64,000 nt of DNA from Alkaliphilus flagellatus (GCF_018919215.1 NZ_JAHLQK010000008.1:1-64000); one strand, 5' to 3'. Counted from the first letter of the stretch, positions 50,671 to 59,774 are shown. Notes: generated by a model not told the origin, from the letters alone. Translations and numbers: made by a program.

Positions 50671-50766
50671 AATAGCTATATTTAATCTAAAGCTAATTAT
50701 ATAATAATTCTAAAAATCTACATAATCAAATATAAATCTTAGTTTAAACTTGCATTTTATATTACA

Positions 50767-50802
50767 AAATATCCTTTTAAGTATATACTTAAAAGGATAT
50801 TT
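50767..50802. terminator. Bidirectional terminator after the TraX-like gene
   Basis: AAATATCCTTTTAAGTA and its complement form a long AT-rich stem with T-runs on both strands, about 50 bases beyond the stop codon of the gene at 50854. Confidence 0.65.
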
Positions 50803-50853
50803 TTATTTTTTATTACATAAACCCTAAATTTACAACTCTATTATTTATTAGAG

Positions 50854-51642
50854 CTATAAAGTTGAAATTATATAAAGTATATATATATGAACTGGATAGA
50901 ATATATAAAATAAATATTTCATTCCTCTACCCTTTTGCCCGTTGTATAGATATAATAACGGAGCTGCAAATACCATCATCCACTGAAAATTATCGTACAA
51001 TATTCCTTGTATACTAAGTTGGCCAGTAAACATAATTGCTAAAGAAATTATTGCATATATTAACAATTGTTTCTTTCTATTTTTCCTTAATAAATACATT
51101 ACTATACCTATAAGTAAAAACAGAGGGCCTCCTTCAATAAATAGAGGATTAGGAATAAAAAGTACTAAATGTCCTAGAATCTGCACACTTAATAGAGTTT
51201 CTATATTCATAATTATTAATATTCCTAAAGCTACTGGTAAAATAAACAGTGCTATTCCTAAAGTAATTTTTAATATATTTTTCTCTTTTATAGCTCTAAT
51301 TATAAAATCTACTATACATAAATATATAGTAATCATAAATAATGTGCTAAATATATTAGCTGTTAGTGCTATATTATTTGCTGAGGGAAAATATTTTGGT
51401 ACTATTAAATTTCCTAAGTTCATAACAAAGGAACCTATAAATAATCTAAGCATATATTTCTTTTTGTTACTTGTATGATAATACCCCTCCACAGTCATAA
51501 ATATAAATATTGGTGCTACTATCCTTCCTATCCATTTAAATTGAATTGGCATATTATCTAAAAAGCTATACAGATGATCAAATACCATCAATATTAATCC
51601 TATCATTTTTAATTGAAATCCTGTAAGTCCTTTTTTATCCAT
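50854..51642 (-). CDS. TraX-family membrane protein
   Basis: A 262-residue polytopic protein with about eight membrane segments. The N-terminal KGLTGFQLKMIGLILMVFDHLYSFL region, with LKMIGLILMVFDH conserved across TraX, and the GRIVAPIFIFMTVEGYYHT segment identify the family. TraX acetylates F-pilin in E. coli plasmids, but chromosomal copies are common in Firmicutes and may acetylate other surface polymers. No conjugation gene lies nearby, so a transfer role is unlikely. ATG at 51642 has AGGAGG upstream. Confidence 0.82.
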   Translation of the reverse strand: MDKKGLTGFQLKMIGLILMVFDHLYSFLDNMPIQFKWIGRIVAPIFIFMTVEGYYHTSNKKKYMLRLFIGSFVMNLGNLIVPKYFPSANNIALTANIFSTLFMITIYLCIVDFIIRAIKEKNILKITLGIALFILPVALGILIIMNIETLLSVQILGHLVLFIPNPLFIEGGPLFLLIGIVMYLLRKNRKKQLLIYAIISLAIMFTGQLSIQGILYDNFQWMMVFAAPLLYLYNGQKGRGMKYLFYIFYPVHIYILYIISTL

Positions 51643-51751
51643 AATTATCCTCCTGTAAATTAATCTTTAAGCATATTATAAAAGGACAATTTTAACTCCT
51701 TATTACTTTAACCTTAAATAAACCTTAACTATTATGAGTTTTGTTCATATT

Positions 51752-51802
51752 CTAAAAAATAAAGTTGCTCTTAAACTCTAATATGAGTTTAAGAGCAACT
51801 TT
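51752..51802 (-). terminator. Terminator after proS
   Basis: An 18-bp perfect stem (AAAGTTGCTCTTAAACTC and complement, six-base loop) followed on the minus strand by TATTTTTTAG. It lies about 140 bases after the proS stop codon. Confidence 0.75.
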
Positions 51803-51940
51803 TTATACAGATAAGCAAAGACTTAGTTGAGATGGAGTCTTAGAATTGTTAGCTATCGGATAAAAGTTTTACCTAATTTCAAATTGATAATAATAGTATT
51901 TATCTTCTAATTCTAATCTCTCCATATTGAAAGTTATATA

Positions 51941-53383
51941 TTAGTATGCTTTAGCTAAATATACCATATGTTTTGCTTCTTTACCACAGAATGCACAAGT
52001 ATGGCCTAAGTCCTCCTGCTCAAATGGGATACATCTTATAGTAACACCAGTTTCAGCTTTAATATGTTCTTCACATTCTCTTTCTCCACACCACATGGCT
52101 TTAACAAAGCCAGGTTTTATATCCATAACTTCCTTCATTTCATCAAAACTTTTTACTATATAGGTTTTTTCATCCCTCATTTTTTTAGCTTTATATAGCA
52201 AGTTGTTATTAATATCTCTTAGTAGATTATCTACCGCTTCCTCTAGATTATCTAGAGAAACAGCTTCTTTTTCTAATTCATCTCTTCTAAATAACATGGC
52301 TTGATTTTTTTCGATATCTTTTGGTCCGATTTCTATTCTTATTGGAACACCCTTCATTTCCCATTCATTAAACTTCCAACCTGGAGAGTAATTATCACGA
52401 TCATCTAGCTCAACTCTAAACTTGCCTTTTAACTGACTAAATAGTTCATTAGCTTTATCTAACACACCTTCCTTGTGGGATGCTATTGGAACTATAACAA
52501 CCTGAACAGGAGCTACCCCTGGAGGTAATACAAGTCCCCTATTATCCCCATGAACCATAATGATTCCACCGATTAACCTTGTAGAAACACCCCAAGATGT
52601 ATGATAAGGATGTTTAAGATCCCCATTTCTATCTGAGTAAGTAATATCAAAAGCTGTTGTAAAGTGTTGACCTAAGTTGTGTGAAGTACCGGCTTGAAGT
52701 GCTTTACCGTCATGCATTAAAGCTTCCATTGTATAAGTAGCATATGCTCCAGCAAATTTTTCCTTCTCACTCTTTTGTCCCACAACAACTGGCATGGCTA
52801 ATAATTCTTCTGCAGTTTCTTTATAAATATTTAACATTTGCAAAGTTTCTTCTTGTGCGTCTTCATAGGTTTCGTGTAGAGTATGTCCTTCCTGCCATAA
52901 AAATTCTGATGTTCTAAGGAATGGTCTCGTGCTCTTTTCCCAACGAACAACTGAACACCATTGGTTATATAAAAATGGTAAATCTCTATAGGACTTTAAC
53001 CATCTTGAATACATTTCACAAATAATAGTTTCTGATGTCGGTCTAACACAAAGTCTTTCTGCTAGTTCTTCATCTCCCCCATGAGTAACCCATGCCACTT
53101 CAGGAGCAAATCCTTCTACGTGCTCGGCTTCCTTCTTTAGTAAACTTTCTGGAATAAGTAGCGGAAAATAACAGTTTTTATGTCCTGTTTCTTTAAATCT
53201 GTTATCCATATACTTTTGAATGTTTTCCCAGATAGCGTAACCATAGTGCTTAATAACCATAAAGCCTTTAACTGGTGAGTAATCAACTAAGTCTGTTTTC
53301 TTAATTACATCTGTATACCATTGTGCAAAGTCTACCTCCATTGGGGTAATTTCTTCAACAAATTGTTTATCTTTTTTTGACAT
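51941..53383 (-). CDS. proS: Prolyl-tRNA synthetase, archaeal/eukaryotic type
   Basis: ProRS, 480 residues, class II. It lacks the large editing insertion of the usual bacterial form and carries the C-terminal zinc-type domain with CGERECEEH and [18 protein letters not shown], ending in the family's aromatic residue. Class II motifs 2 and 3 are seen around [26 protein letters not shown] and in the G-x-x-x-R of [18 protein letters not shown]. It is under a Pro-specific T-box. This form is found in scattered bacteria including Clostridia. Confidence 0.95.
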   Translation of the reverse strand: MSKKDKQFVEEITPMEVDFAQWYTDVIKKTDLVDYSPVKGFMVIKHYGYAIWENIQKYMDNRFKETGHKNCYFPLLIPESLLKKEAEHVEGFAPEVAWVTHGGDEELAERLCVRPTSETIICEMYSRWLKSYRDLPFLYNQWCSVVRWEKSTRPFLRTSEFLWQEGHTLHETYEDAQEETLQMLNIYKETAEELLAMPVVVGQKSEKEKFAGAYATYTMEALMHDGKALQAGTSHNLGQHFTTAFDITYSDRNGDLKHPYHTSWGVSTRLIGGIIMVHGDNRGLVLPPGVAPVQVVIVPIASHKEGVLDKANELFSQLKGKFRVELDDRDNYSPGWKFNEWEMKGVPIRIEIGPKDIEKNQAMLFRRDELEKEAVSLDNLEEAVDNLLRDINNNLLYKAKKMRDEKTYIVKSFDEMKEVMDIKPGFVKAMWCGERECEEHIKAETGVTIRCIPFEQEDLGHTCAFCGKEAKHMVYLAKAY

Positions 53384-53420
53384 ACTTATATCTCCTTCCT
53401 AATATTATTCATTTCAAAAA

Positions 53421-53677
53421 CAAAAATCTCCCATCTCTATACAACAATAGAGACGAGAGATTATATTTCACCCGCGGTACCACTCTAATTAACCTAAAAA
53501 GGTTCTCTTAATCGTATAACGGCACGAACCGAAAGGACCTACTTATTTTCAATCCTTCACTCAAGGATGGGTTCAAAAACTAAAGCTTAAAAACCTTCCA
53601 CCAACGGTTTTCTCTCTGTAAAGCATCGCTTTTTACTATTTCCTATCATAGATTTGTAATTATTTTATTATATTCTT
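53421..53677 (-). ncRNA. T-box leader, tRNA-Pro specific
   Basis: On the minus strand the T-box core TAGAGTGGTACCGCGGG (53471-53487) precedes a strong terminator stem (53421-53462). The specifier region reads GAACCCATCCTTGAG, which puts CCC, a Pro codon, at 53569-53571. It explains most of the 446-base gap between proS and the ABC genes. Uncharged tRNA-Pro would favour proS expression. Confidence 0.9.
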
Positions 53678-53683
53678 CTTAAT

Positions 53684-53712
53684 AGAATAGCCAATTATTC
53701 ATATAATGTCAA
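53684..53712 (-). promoter_or_regulatory. Promoter of the proS transcript
   Basis: TTGACA (53707-53712), 17 bases, TATTCT (53684-53689) on the minus strand, upstream of the T-box. Confidence 0.65.
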
Positions 53713-53792
53713 TATTTTTCTAACACATAGAAAATTATGTACTAAAAAAATGTTAATAAGTTATAATTTCCATAATCTATTTCAACAAAATT

Positions 53793-53821
53793 AAAATTTA
53801 GACCTCCTAAAGGAAGATTTT
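53793..53821 (-). terminator. Probable terminator after the ABC permease
   Basis: On the minus strand AAAATCTTCCT and AGGAGGTCTAAATTTT can pair imperfectly around TT, followed by T-rich sequence. It lies close to the stop codon of the gene at 53830. Confidence 0.5.
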
Positions 53822-53829
53822 GTTATCTA

Positions 53830-55026
53830 CTAAGATCTAAAAATAACAGATTCTTTATTAAACATGTATTTCATAAATAGAAGTGATGCCACTACCAATA
53901 GGATAGAAATACCAAATGTAGTCGCAATATGAAGTGGGTTAATAATATCCACCAATACTTCCTTCATTAGCAACACAGCATTAAGTAGTGGTACGAAAAA
54001 CATGCTATTTGGTAAGGTACGAATATCCATAAACATAGTTAAATACGCAGGAACCATTAGCACAATTGTAACAGGACTTAAGTAAGTACCTGCTTCCTTG
54101 TAAGATTTAGCAAACACGCTTATAGAAAGCATTAACCCACTTAACATCATAGCTATAAGTAAGGATGTAACTACCAAAATTAACATAGGCAGCGGAGAAA
54201 TGCGAACTTCTAAAGGCATTACATTTGGAGCTATTTTAGCTGCTGCAAGAACACCAATTAACGAAGTAATTGTCCCTAGTACAGAAGCTAACAGTACAGT
54301 TAAGTATTTACCAGTTAGTATAGAAAGTCTATCAGCACCACTTGCCAATAAAGGTTCTAAAGACATCCTCTCTTTTTCTCCTGCTCCTAGATCTATTGCC
54401 GCTGGCATACCACCTACCACAGGATACATCATTAAGAAAAATGGAAGCAAAAATGTTATCATCATTAAAGCTGTAGCATCTCCCTTAGATTCCTGTCCCT
54501 CGGGTACATAGGCTTCTCTATTTATAATGGTAGGTTGAAGAATCTTTGGATCAACGCCTATATCTGCTAGTCTTTCAAGTCTAACCTCTTCATTATATTT
54601 ATTAATAATTCCTTCTACAATAGATGTAGCCATGCTGGATTCATTACTTACCTCATCGAATATTATTTTAATATCTCCAGGTACTTTCTCATTTATTTTA
54701 CTCTGAAAATTTTCTCCTATTTGTATTATCGCTTTAATATCTCCCTTTTGTAAAGCTTCATAGGGATTATCAACATCAACTACTTTAAGTCCTACTCCAC
54801 TTTTCAGATATTGGATAATATCTGCCTCTTGCTCATTTGTTTCAATAAAAACAACAATATCATTTTGTAAGTTTTTCTCTATCTTACTTACGCCCATATT
54901 CATAAAGAAAAATAAGAGTGGAAAAATTAACATAGGTATTAACACACTTGCAATCCAGGTTCGTTTATCTCTAAAAATATCTTTAACTTCTTTTTTAAAA
55001 ACAAGCCCTATATGTTTACTATTCAT
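53830..55026 (-). CDS. ABC-2 type transporter permease (NatB-like)
   Basis: A 398-residue membrane component. One N-terminal membrane segment, a large extracytoplasmic domain (about residues 40-165) and five to six C-terminal segments match NatB and YhaP proteins, with PVVGGMPAAIDLGAGEKERMSLEPLLASG as family hallmark. NatB in Bacillus exports sodium; here sodium is only a possibility. ATG at 55026 overlaps the ATPase stop codon by eight bases. Confidence 0.85.
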   Translation of the reverse strand: MNSKHIGLVFKKEVKDIFRDKRTWIASVLIPMLIFPLLFFFMNMGVSKIEKNLQNDIVVFIETNEQEADIIQYLKSGVGLKVVDVDNPYEALQKGDIKAIIQIGENFQSKINEKVPGDIKIIFDEVSNESSMATSIVEGIINKYNEEVRLERLADIGVDPKILQPTIINREAYVPEGQESKGDATALMMITFLLPFFLMMYPVVGGMPAAIDLGAGEKERMSLEPLLASGADRLSILTGKYLTVLLASVLGTITSLIGVLAAAKIAPNVMPLEVRISPLPMLILVVTSLLIAMMLSGLMLSISVFAKSYKEAGTYLSPVTIVLMVPAYLTMFMDIRTLPNSMFFVPLLNAVLLMKEVLVDIINPLHIATTFGISILLVVASLLFMKYMFNKESVIFRS

Positions 55027-55744
55027 TTGTTCCACCTACCAATTCTACAAATAAGTCTTCTAAATTTTTATTATACTTTATTTTAAGCTCTTCTATTGAC
55101 CCCTCTTCTATTATATTACCTTTATGTATAATGGCTACACGCTCACATAATTTTTCGACCTCTACCATAGAGTGGGATGAAAATATTACAGTCTTACCTT
55201 CCTTTCTACACTCTTCAATAAAACTATGTATAGTTCTAGCAGCTGTAACATCTAATCCAGAAGTAGGTTCATCGAATAACATAATAGGCGGATTATGCAC
55301 AATAGAACGTGCAATAGCTACCTTTTGCTTCATACCCTTAGAAAATTTACCTACCCTTCTGTCTATATACTCTTCCATATCTAGTATCTTTGTTAAATAG
55401 TCTATTCTTTCCTTAATTTCTTCCTTAGATATGTCATTTAATTCAGCATAGTAAGCAATATTCTCTCTAGCAGTAAGTCTGTCATATAAACCGCTTTCAC
55501 CACCGAATAAAATACCAATTTCCCTTCTTACAGCTTGTTGATTTTTCAAGATATCATGACCACTTAAAATTGCAGTACCCTTAGTAGGTTTTAGCATAGT
55601 TGCTAAAATACGTAAAGTTGTAGTTTTACCCGCACCATTTTCACCTAAAAGCCCTAGCACCTCTCCCTTTGGTACCTTAAAGCTTATACCTTTAAGTGCG
55701 TGTACATCTTTAAAAGACTTTGTAAGACCTTTTACTTCAATCAT
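55019..55744 (-). CDS. ABC transporter ATPase (NatA-like)
   Basis: A 241-residue ATPase of the ABC-2 exporter. Walker A G-E-N-G-A-G-K-T-T, the FSKGMKQKVAIARS signature and Walker B DEPTSGLDV are intact. It pairs with the permease that overlaps it. Substrate is unknown from sequence: NatAB sodium exporters and YhaQP are the nearest named relatives. It lies nine bases after ispF. Confidence 0.9.
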   Translation of the reverse strand: MIEVKGLTKSFKDVHALKGISFKVPKGEVLGLLGENGAGKTTTLRILATMLKPTKGTAILSGHDILKNQQAVRREIGILFGGESGLYDRLTARENIAYYAELNDISKEEIKERIDYLTKILDMEEYIDRRVGKFSKGMKQKVAIARSIVHNPPIMLFDEPTSGLDVTAARTIHSFIEECRKEGKTVIFSSHSMVEVEKLCERVAIIHKGNIIEEGSIEELKIKYNKNLEDLFVELVGGTNE

Positions 55745-55753
55745 TCAATCACC

Positions 55754-56233
55754 CTATTCCGATTTTTTTATAATACTAGCTATCGAGTTAGCAGCTATAC
55801 CGTCTCCTACACCTACAAAACCTAGTCCCTCTGTAGTTGTAGCCTTAATGTTTACCCTATCTACTTCAATATTTAAAGCTAGTGCAATATTATTTCTCAT
55901 TTCCTCAATATGAGGAGACATTTTAGGTTTTTGTGCAATAATGGTAGCATCTAAGTTATTAACTACATAACCTTTACTTTCTATTAATATTGCAACATAT
56001 CGTAAAAGATCTAGGCTATTTGCCCCTTTATATTTGTCATCAGTATCCGGAAAATGTTTTCCTATATCTCCTAAGGCTGCCGCTCCCAATATAGCATCCT
56101 TAATAGCATGGAGCAGTACATCTGCATCAGAATGCCCCAATAGTCCCTTTTCATAAGGAATATCCACGCCCCCAATTATTAATTTTCTATCCTCTACTAA
56201 TTTATGTACATCATATCCTATTCCTACCCTCAT
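55754..56233 (-). CDS. ispF: 2-C-methyl-D-erythritol 2,4-cyclodiphosphate synthase
   Basis: The cyclising step of the MEP isoprenoid pathway, 159 residues. The metal ligands D8 and H10 are in GYDVHKL and a third histidine is in [13 protein letters not shown]. The [18 protein letters not shown]-terminal motif is present. I use ATG at 56233, one base after the ispD stop, with AAGGA at close spacing; a TTG at 56245 would lengthen it unusually. It lies next to ispD as in many bacteria. Confidence 0.96.
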   Translation of the reverse strand: MRVGIGYDVHKLVEDRKLIIGGVDIPYEKGLLGHSDADVLLHAIKDAILGAAALGDIGKHFPDTDDKYKGANSLDLLRYVAILIESKGYVVNNLDATIIAQKPKMSPHIEEMRNNIALALNIEVDRVNIKATTTEGLGFVGVGDGIAANSIASIIKKSE

Positions 56234-56234
56234 T

Positions 56235-56945
56235 TTATCCTTCAACCTTTCTATTTTTTAAAATTCCTTCACCTAATATTAAATCCTCTGGTGTTGTAAT
56301 TTTTATATTTTCATAGCTTCCCTTTATAATCTTTACAGTATAGCCTAGTCTTTCAATAATCATAGCATCATCAGTAGCCTCTATATTGCTATTTTGCAAT
56401 TTTTCATAGGCATTCATTACCAATTGATATTTAAAAGCCTGCGGCGTTTGAACAGCCCATAGAGTTTCTCTATTGGGAGTATTTACTACATCCATGCTTT
56501 CATTTGATACTTTAATAGTATCCTTTACGGGCACAGCAGCAATACAAGCACCAGTTTTATTTGCTACTTCTATACCTTCTTCTATAATATTATTAGTGAT
56601 AAAAGGCCTAGCTCCATCGTGAATCAATACAATATTGCAATTATTATCTATAGCTCTCAGTCCATTGTAAACAGAATCTTGACGCCGCTCTCCTCCTTCT
56701 ACAATACTAATAACCTTTTTAAAATTATATTTTTCTATAATAATTTGTTTAACTAAATCAACTTCACCCTTGCCTACAACTAAAATTATTTCATCTATCA
56801 AACTACTATCTTCAAAAACCTCTATAGTATGAGCAACTATTGGTTTGTTGCCTAAAAGTATGTACTGTTTATTATATTCTCTTCCCATACGGCGTCCTTT
56901 TCCTGCTGCTACAATAATAGCACTAGTTTTTAAAATCTCTTCCAT
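56235..56945 (-). CDS. ispD: 2-C-methyl-D-erythritol 4-phosphate cytidylyltransferase
   Basis: Transfers CMP to methylerythritol phosphate in the MEP pathway, 236 residues. The CTP-binding start [16 protein letters not shown] and the active-site [10 protein letters not shown] are visible, followed by the substrate pocket AATDDA-type segment [12 protein letters not shown]. Start ATG at 56945. The gene is the first of ispD-ispF-ABC and is preceded by a copy of the dispersed repeat. Confidence 0.96.
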   Translation of the reverse strand: MEEILKTSAIIVAAGKGRRMGREYNKQYILLGNKPIVAHTIEVFEDSSLIDEIILVVGKGEVDLVKQIIIEKYNFKKVISIVEGGERRQDSVYNGLRAIDNNCNIVLIHDGARPFITNNIIEEGIEVANKTGACIAAVPVKDTIKVSNESMDVVNTPNRETLWAVQTPQAFKYQLVMNAYEKLQNSNIEATDDAMIIERLGYTVKIIKGSYENIKITTPEDLILGEGILKNRKVEG

Positions 56946-56977
56946 CTCCCTTTATATATACTTTGTTTTATTTCCAT

Positions 56978-57070
56978 TCGCACTTAAATTTTAAAACATA
57001 GTTTTAAAAATTTCAAGTGCTCAAATATTGCCAAGCTCCTGTTTCTTAGAAGCTCTCCGCAATCAGAAAT
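56978..57070 (+). repeat. Dispersed intergenic repeat, copy 4
   Basis: CGCACTTAAATTTTAAAAC and GTTTTAAAAATTTCAAGTGC (56989-57020) form a near-perfect hairpin of about 18 bp around ATA, the cleanest arms in the family. They are followed by CTCAAATATTGCCAAGCTCC and TGTTTCTTAGAAGCTCTC. It lies between the PIN/TRAM terminator and ispD. Confidence 0.65.
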
Positions 57071-57088
57071 TTTTCTCTTTATTATATG

Positions 57089-57124
57089 ATAAAAGCCTCC
57101 TTACTTTCTTAGTAAGAAGGCTAT
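57089..57124 (-). terminator. Terminator after the PIN/TRAM gene
   Basis: AGCCTTCTTACT and AGTAAGGAGGCT form a 12-bp stem (one G-T pair) with a four-base loop, followed by TTTT on the minus strand, about 45 bases after the stop codon. Confidence 0.78.
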
Positions 57125-57169
57125 ATTTATTATTAGAATTTAAAATTCCATATTAGTTAAGTTTTTATT

Positions 57170-58276
57170 CTATGCTGATTTATCAACTAATGCCTTTGGT
57201 TTTGCAAAAATCATACGACCAGCTGCTGTTTGCAATACACTAGTTACTAATACATCTATAGTTTGGCCTATATATTTTTTACCACTTTCTACAACTATCA
57301 TTGTACCATCGTCTAAGTAAGCTAACCCTTGGCCAGATTCCTTACCATCCTTCACTACCTGCACAAGCATTTCCTCCCCAGGCAGTACTACAGGTTTTAC
57401 CGCATTAGCTAGCTCATTAATATTCAGTACTGGCACACCTTGAAACTCAGCTACCTTATTTAAATTATAATCATTAGTTATAACCTTGCCATCTAATACT
57501 TGAGCAAGCTTTAATAATTTAGAGTCTACTTCTGCAATATCTGGAAAATCCTTTTCGTACATTTTTACTTCAATATCTAATTCTTTTTGAATCATATTTA
57601 AAATATCTAATCCTCTTCTTCCACGATTACGCTTTAATGCATCAGATGAATCAGCTATATGTCTTAACTCTTCTAATACAAAGCCTGGAATTATTAACGG
57701 TCCCTCTACAAATCCAGTTCTACAAATATCAGCAATTCTACCATCAATAATTACACTAGTGTCTAAAACCTTAGGGCATCCTTGATTCTCTTTTTTAGCG
57801 TTACGTTCTTTTAATAAATTTCTCTTAAACACAGCTTGAATATTAGGTAGTTCTCCCATTTTCTTAGTTGCAATCTTTATACCAAGATAACCCATAAATA
57901 TATAGATTAAAGTAGACAAAATAGAGCTAAATATAGGAACAGGCATAATACTAGTAATTAAGTTGGTAATTAAATAAGAAATTATAAGTCCAGTTATTAA
58001 TCCTATAGAGCCTGAAACAATGTCTACAGTAGGAACCTTAGAGAGTTCCCTCTCTATCCAATTAGCAGTGTTTCTACCCTGATTAATCAACCAAGGAGAT
58101 AAAATAAATAACATACTACCACTTGTTAATGAAGCAATTATAATTCCTATTATATAACTTTTAAAATCATTGGTGATATCCACCAAAGCCATAGCATTAA
58201 CGATATACATATATAATGCAAGACCCGTTACGGCACCGAGTGTTGTCAAAATTCCTCGGATTATTTTATTTATCAT
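57170..58276 (-). CDS. PIN/TRAM-domain membrane protein (YacL-like)
   Basis: A 368-residue protein. Four membrane segments occupy residues 1 to about 150, then a PIN ribonuclease-like domain starts at [16 protein letters not shown] and includes [10 protein letters not shown], keeping the acidic residues. A TRAM domain follows ([27 protein letters not shown]). It probably binds and cuts RNA at the membrane; its targets are not known. ATG at 58276 follows AGGAGGTGG. It sits between carD and ispD, the usual place in Firmicutes. Confidence 0.88.
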   Translation of the reverse strand: MINKIIRGILTTLGAVTGLALYMYIVNAMALVDITNDFKSYIIGIIIASLTSGSMLFILSPWLINQGRNTANWIERELSKVPTVDIVSGSIGLITGLIISYLITNLITSIMPVPIFSSILSTLIYIFMGYLGIKIATKKMGELPNIQAVFKRNLLKERNAKKENQGCPKVLDTSVIIDGRIADICRTGFVEGPLIIPGFVLEELRHIADSSDALKRNRGRRGLDILNMIQKELDIEVKMYEKDFPDIAEVDSKLLKLAQVLDGKVITNDYNLNKVAEFQGVPVLNINELANAVKPVVLPGEEMLVQVVKDGKESGQGLAYLDDGTMIVVESGKKYIGQTIDVLVTSVLQTAAGRMIFAKPKALVDKSA

Positions 58277-58448
58277 TAAACCACCTCCTATTTATCCATT
58301 ATGCCCCATTTTATTGTTTCTAAAAGCAAATATGATAAATACTTAAATAATTTTTATAAACTAATAGGAAACTTCTTTTGTATATATCTTCCAAAATGAA
58401 GTTTCCATAGATACATTCAATGAAATTACAACTACTAAGTTGAGTTTT

Positions 58449-58952
58449 CTACAAAGCTGTATCTGGCACAGTTTGTTGTAAGATAACTGATTCAACAAGA
58501 TTAGACGCTTCTTCCTCTGATACTTCAGCCACAAGAACAATTTCACTAATTAAAATTTGTCTTGCATTACTAAGCATCTTTCTCTCTCCTGTAGATAGTC
58601 CTTTTTCCTTATCCATTAATGTTAAATTTCTTACAACTTCCGCTATTTCATAAACATCTCCAGTTTTAATCAAGTCCATATTAGCTCGATATCTACGATT
58701 CCAGTTTTGATGCATTTTAGTTGTATCAGAAGCTAATACATCTAGCACATTTTCAATTTCCTCAGAATCAATTACCTTTCTAATGCCTATATCATCTATC
58801 TGATCTAAAGGAATCATTACCTTCATATCTCCAATAGGCATTCTCATTATATAATACTTTCTTCTTTCACCTAAGATTTCTCTCTCTTCAATAGACTCTA
58901 TCACACCAGCACCATGCATAGGATAGACAACTTTTTCTCCAATGTTAAACAT
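58449..58952 (-). CDS. CarD-family transcription regulator
   Basis: A 167-residue CarD/CdnL-like protein. The N-terminal RNA polymerase interaction domain (Tudor-like) has the start M-F-N-I-G-E-K-V-V-Y-P-M-H-G-A-G-V-I. The C-terminal helical DNA-binding domain has W-N-R-R-Y-R-A-N and GDVYEIAEVVRNL. Such proteins stabilise the open promoter complex, notably at rRNA promoters. It has tandem promoters, which suits a high-level global factor. ATG at 58952 follows GGGAGGG. Confidence 0.92.
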   Translation of the reverse strand: MFNIGEKVVYPMHGAGVIESIEEREILGERRKYYIMRMPIGDMKVMIPLDQIDDIGIRKVIDSEEIENVLDVLASDTTKMHQNWNRRYRANMDLIKTGDVYEIAEVVRNLTLMDKEKGLSTGERKMLSNARQILISEIVLVAEVSEEEASNLVESVILQQTVPDTAL

Positions 58953-58992
58953 ATTTGACCCTCCCAGAAAATGGTGATTTGTTATCTATTAT

Positions 58993-59061
58993 AGTATACA
59001 TTATATAGTCAAATATGTCAACTAAAATGTTAATTTTATCATATGAGTTATTAGTTGTCAA
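58993..59061 (-). promoter_or_regulatory. Tandem promoters of carD
   Basis: Promoter 1: TTGACA (59056-59061), 17 bases, TAAAAT (59033-59038). Promoter 2: TTGACA (59016-59021), 17 bases, TATACT (58993-58998). Both are on the minus strand, 40 bases apart. Confidence 0.75.
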
Positions 59062-59171
59062 ATACTTTTTAAGATTTTTTTAAGATATTTTTAATATATT
59101 TAAGTTTCACATTTAAATATATATTTTTCTTCTACAACATTGACAAATACAAGCATCTAAAAGTATAATTA
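59062..59171. other. Divergent gap between carD and the plus-strand gene
   Basis: The gap 58953-59336 is 384 bases. It holds the tandem carD promoters, this AT-rich stretch with no feature I can name, a repeat copy (59172-59294) and the ribosome binding site of the plus-strand gene. Confidence 0.5.
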
Positions 59172-59294
59172 AGTTAAAATTCGTCTGATGCTATCGCATC
59201 GACTTATGGTGCACTTAAAATTTACTCTAGATTTCAAAGTGCTTAAAATAATTCTAACCTACTACTTCTTTAAAATACTCAATAGTTAAAATTC
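59172..59294 (+). repeat. Dispersed intergenic repeat, copy 5, flanked by direct repeats
   Basis: The best-preserved copy. It opens with GATGC-TATC-GCATC, then GCACTTAAAATTTACTCTAG and ATTTCAAAGTGCTTAAAATA, ending in TTCTAACCTACTACTTC and TTTAAAATACTCAAT. An 11-bp direct repeat AGTTAAAATTC lies at both ends (59172-59182 and 59284-59294). Confidence 0.7.
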
Positions 59295-59336
59295 ATACTT
59301 TACTTAAACAATAAAAAGACTTTAGGAGTTGACTTT

Positions 59337-59732
59337 ATGGAACAATTTTCTTTTAACCAATTTCAAGATCAAGTGGATGAAGTATTAATAAGACACAAAA
59401 GTATTTTAGATATTTTAAGTAAGCTTCAAGAAAGTAGTGCCAAAGTTAATCGAGCGGTGGCAAAATCTGTAACTCACTGTGGTTGTATTCAAATTCATAG
59501 TCAAAAACAAGGAATACCAGAAGATATTTCATATTCAGAATTAAAGAATTATATGTCAAATCATGTAGAAGGCTATTTATGTGATATTTGCAAAGAGAAG
59601 ATAGAGGAAGAGATATCTACTACCATATTCTATATTACAGCACTGTGTAATTCATTTAACATAAACATAGATGATATGTTAGAAAACTATGCCTCTCAAG
59701 TAAAAGCATTAGGAAAATATGGACTACTATAA
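59337..59732 (+). CDS. Conserved Clostridia protein with CGC and CxxC motifs and a MazG-like tail
   Basis: A 131-residue protein on the opposite strand to nearly every other gene here. It is predicted to be mostly helical. RVAKS-type segment VNRAVAKSVTHCGCIQIH (37-54) carries C-G-C; C-D-I-C lies near residue 82. The C-terminal stretch EEEISTTIFYITALCNSFNINIDDMLENY resembles the last helices of MazG-type pyrophosphatases, but the aspartate that follows EE-x-x in MazG is a threonine, and no EExxE site lies before it. Related small proteins occur near disA or carD in Clostridia. Function unknown. ATG at 59337 lies eight bases after GGAG. Confidence 0.75.
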   Translation: MEQFSFNQFQDQVDEVLIRHKSILDILSKLQESSAKVNRAVAKSVTHCGCIQIHSQKQGIPEDISYSELKNYMSNHVEGYLCDICKEKIEEEISTTIFYITALCNSFNINIDDMLENYASQVKALGKYGLL

Positions 59733-59744
59733 TTGTAAATATTA

Positions 59745-59774
59745 GGGGATGAAGAATTTCTTCATCCCCTTTTC
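59745..59774 (+). terminator. Terminator after the plus-strand gene
   Basis: GGGGATGAAG and CTTCATCCCC form a perfect 10-bp stem with a five-base loop, followed by TTTTCC on the plus strand. It abuts the disA stop codon and probably also stops disA transcription. Confidence 0.85.

Noticed and set aside
50854-51642. TraX-like gene as sign of a conjugative element
   Set aside because: No relaxase, pilus, integrase or attachment-site genes lie nearby, and chromosomal TraX-family genes are common in Firmicutes.
51805-51900. A further copy of the dispersed repeat after proS
   Set aside because: GCTATCG and AATTTCAAAT occur, but the spacing and the arms do not fit.
58361-58546. Minus-strand frame overlapping the end of the CarD-like gene
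   Set aside because: It lies in another frame over a well-supported gene, and its sequence has no family resemblance.
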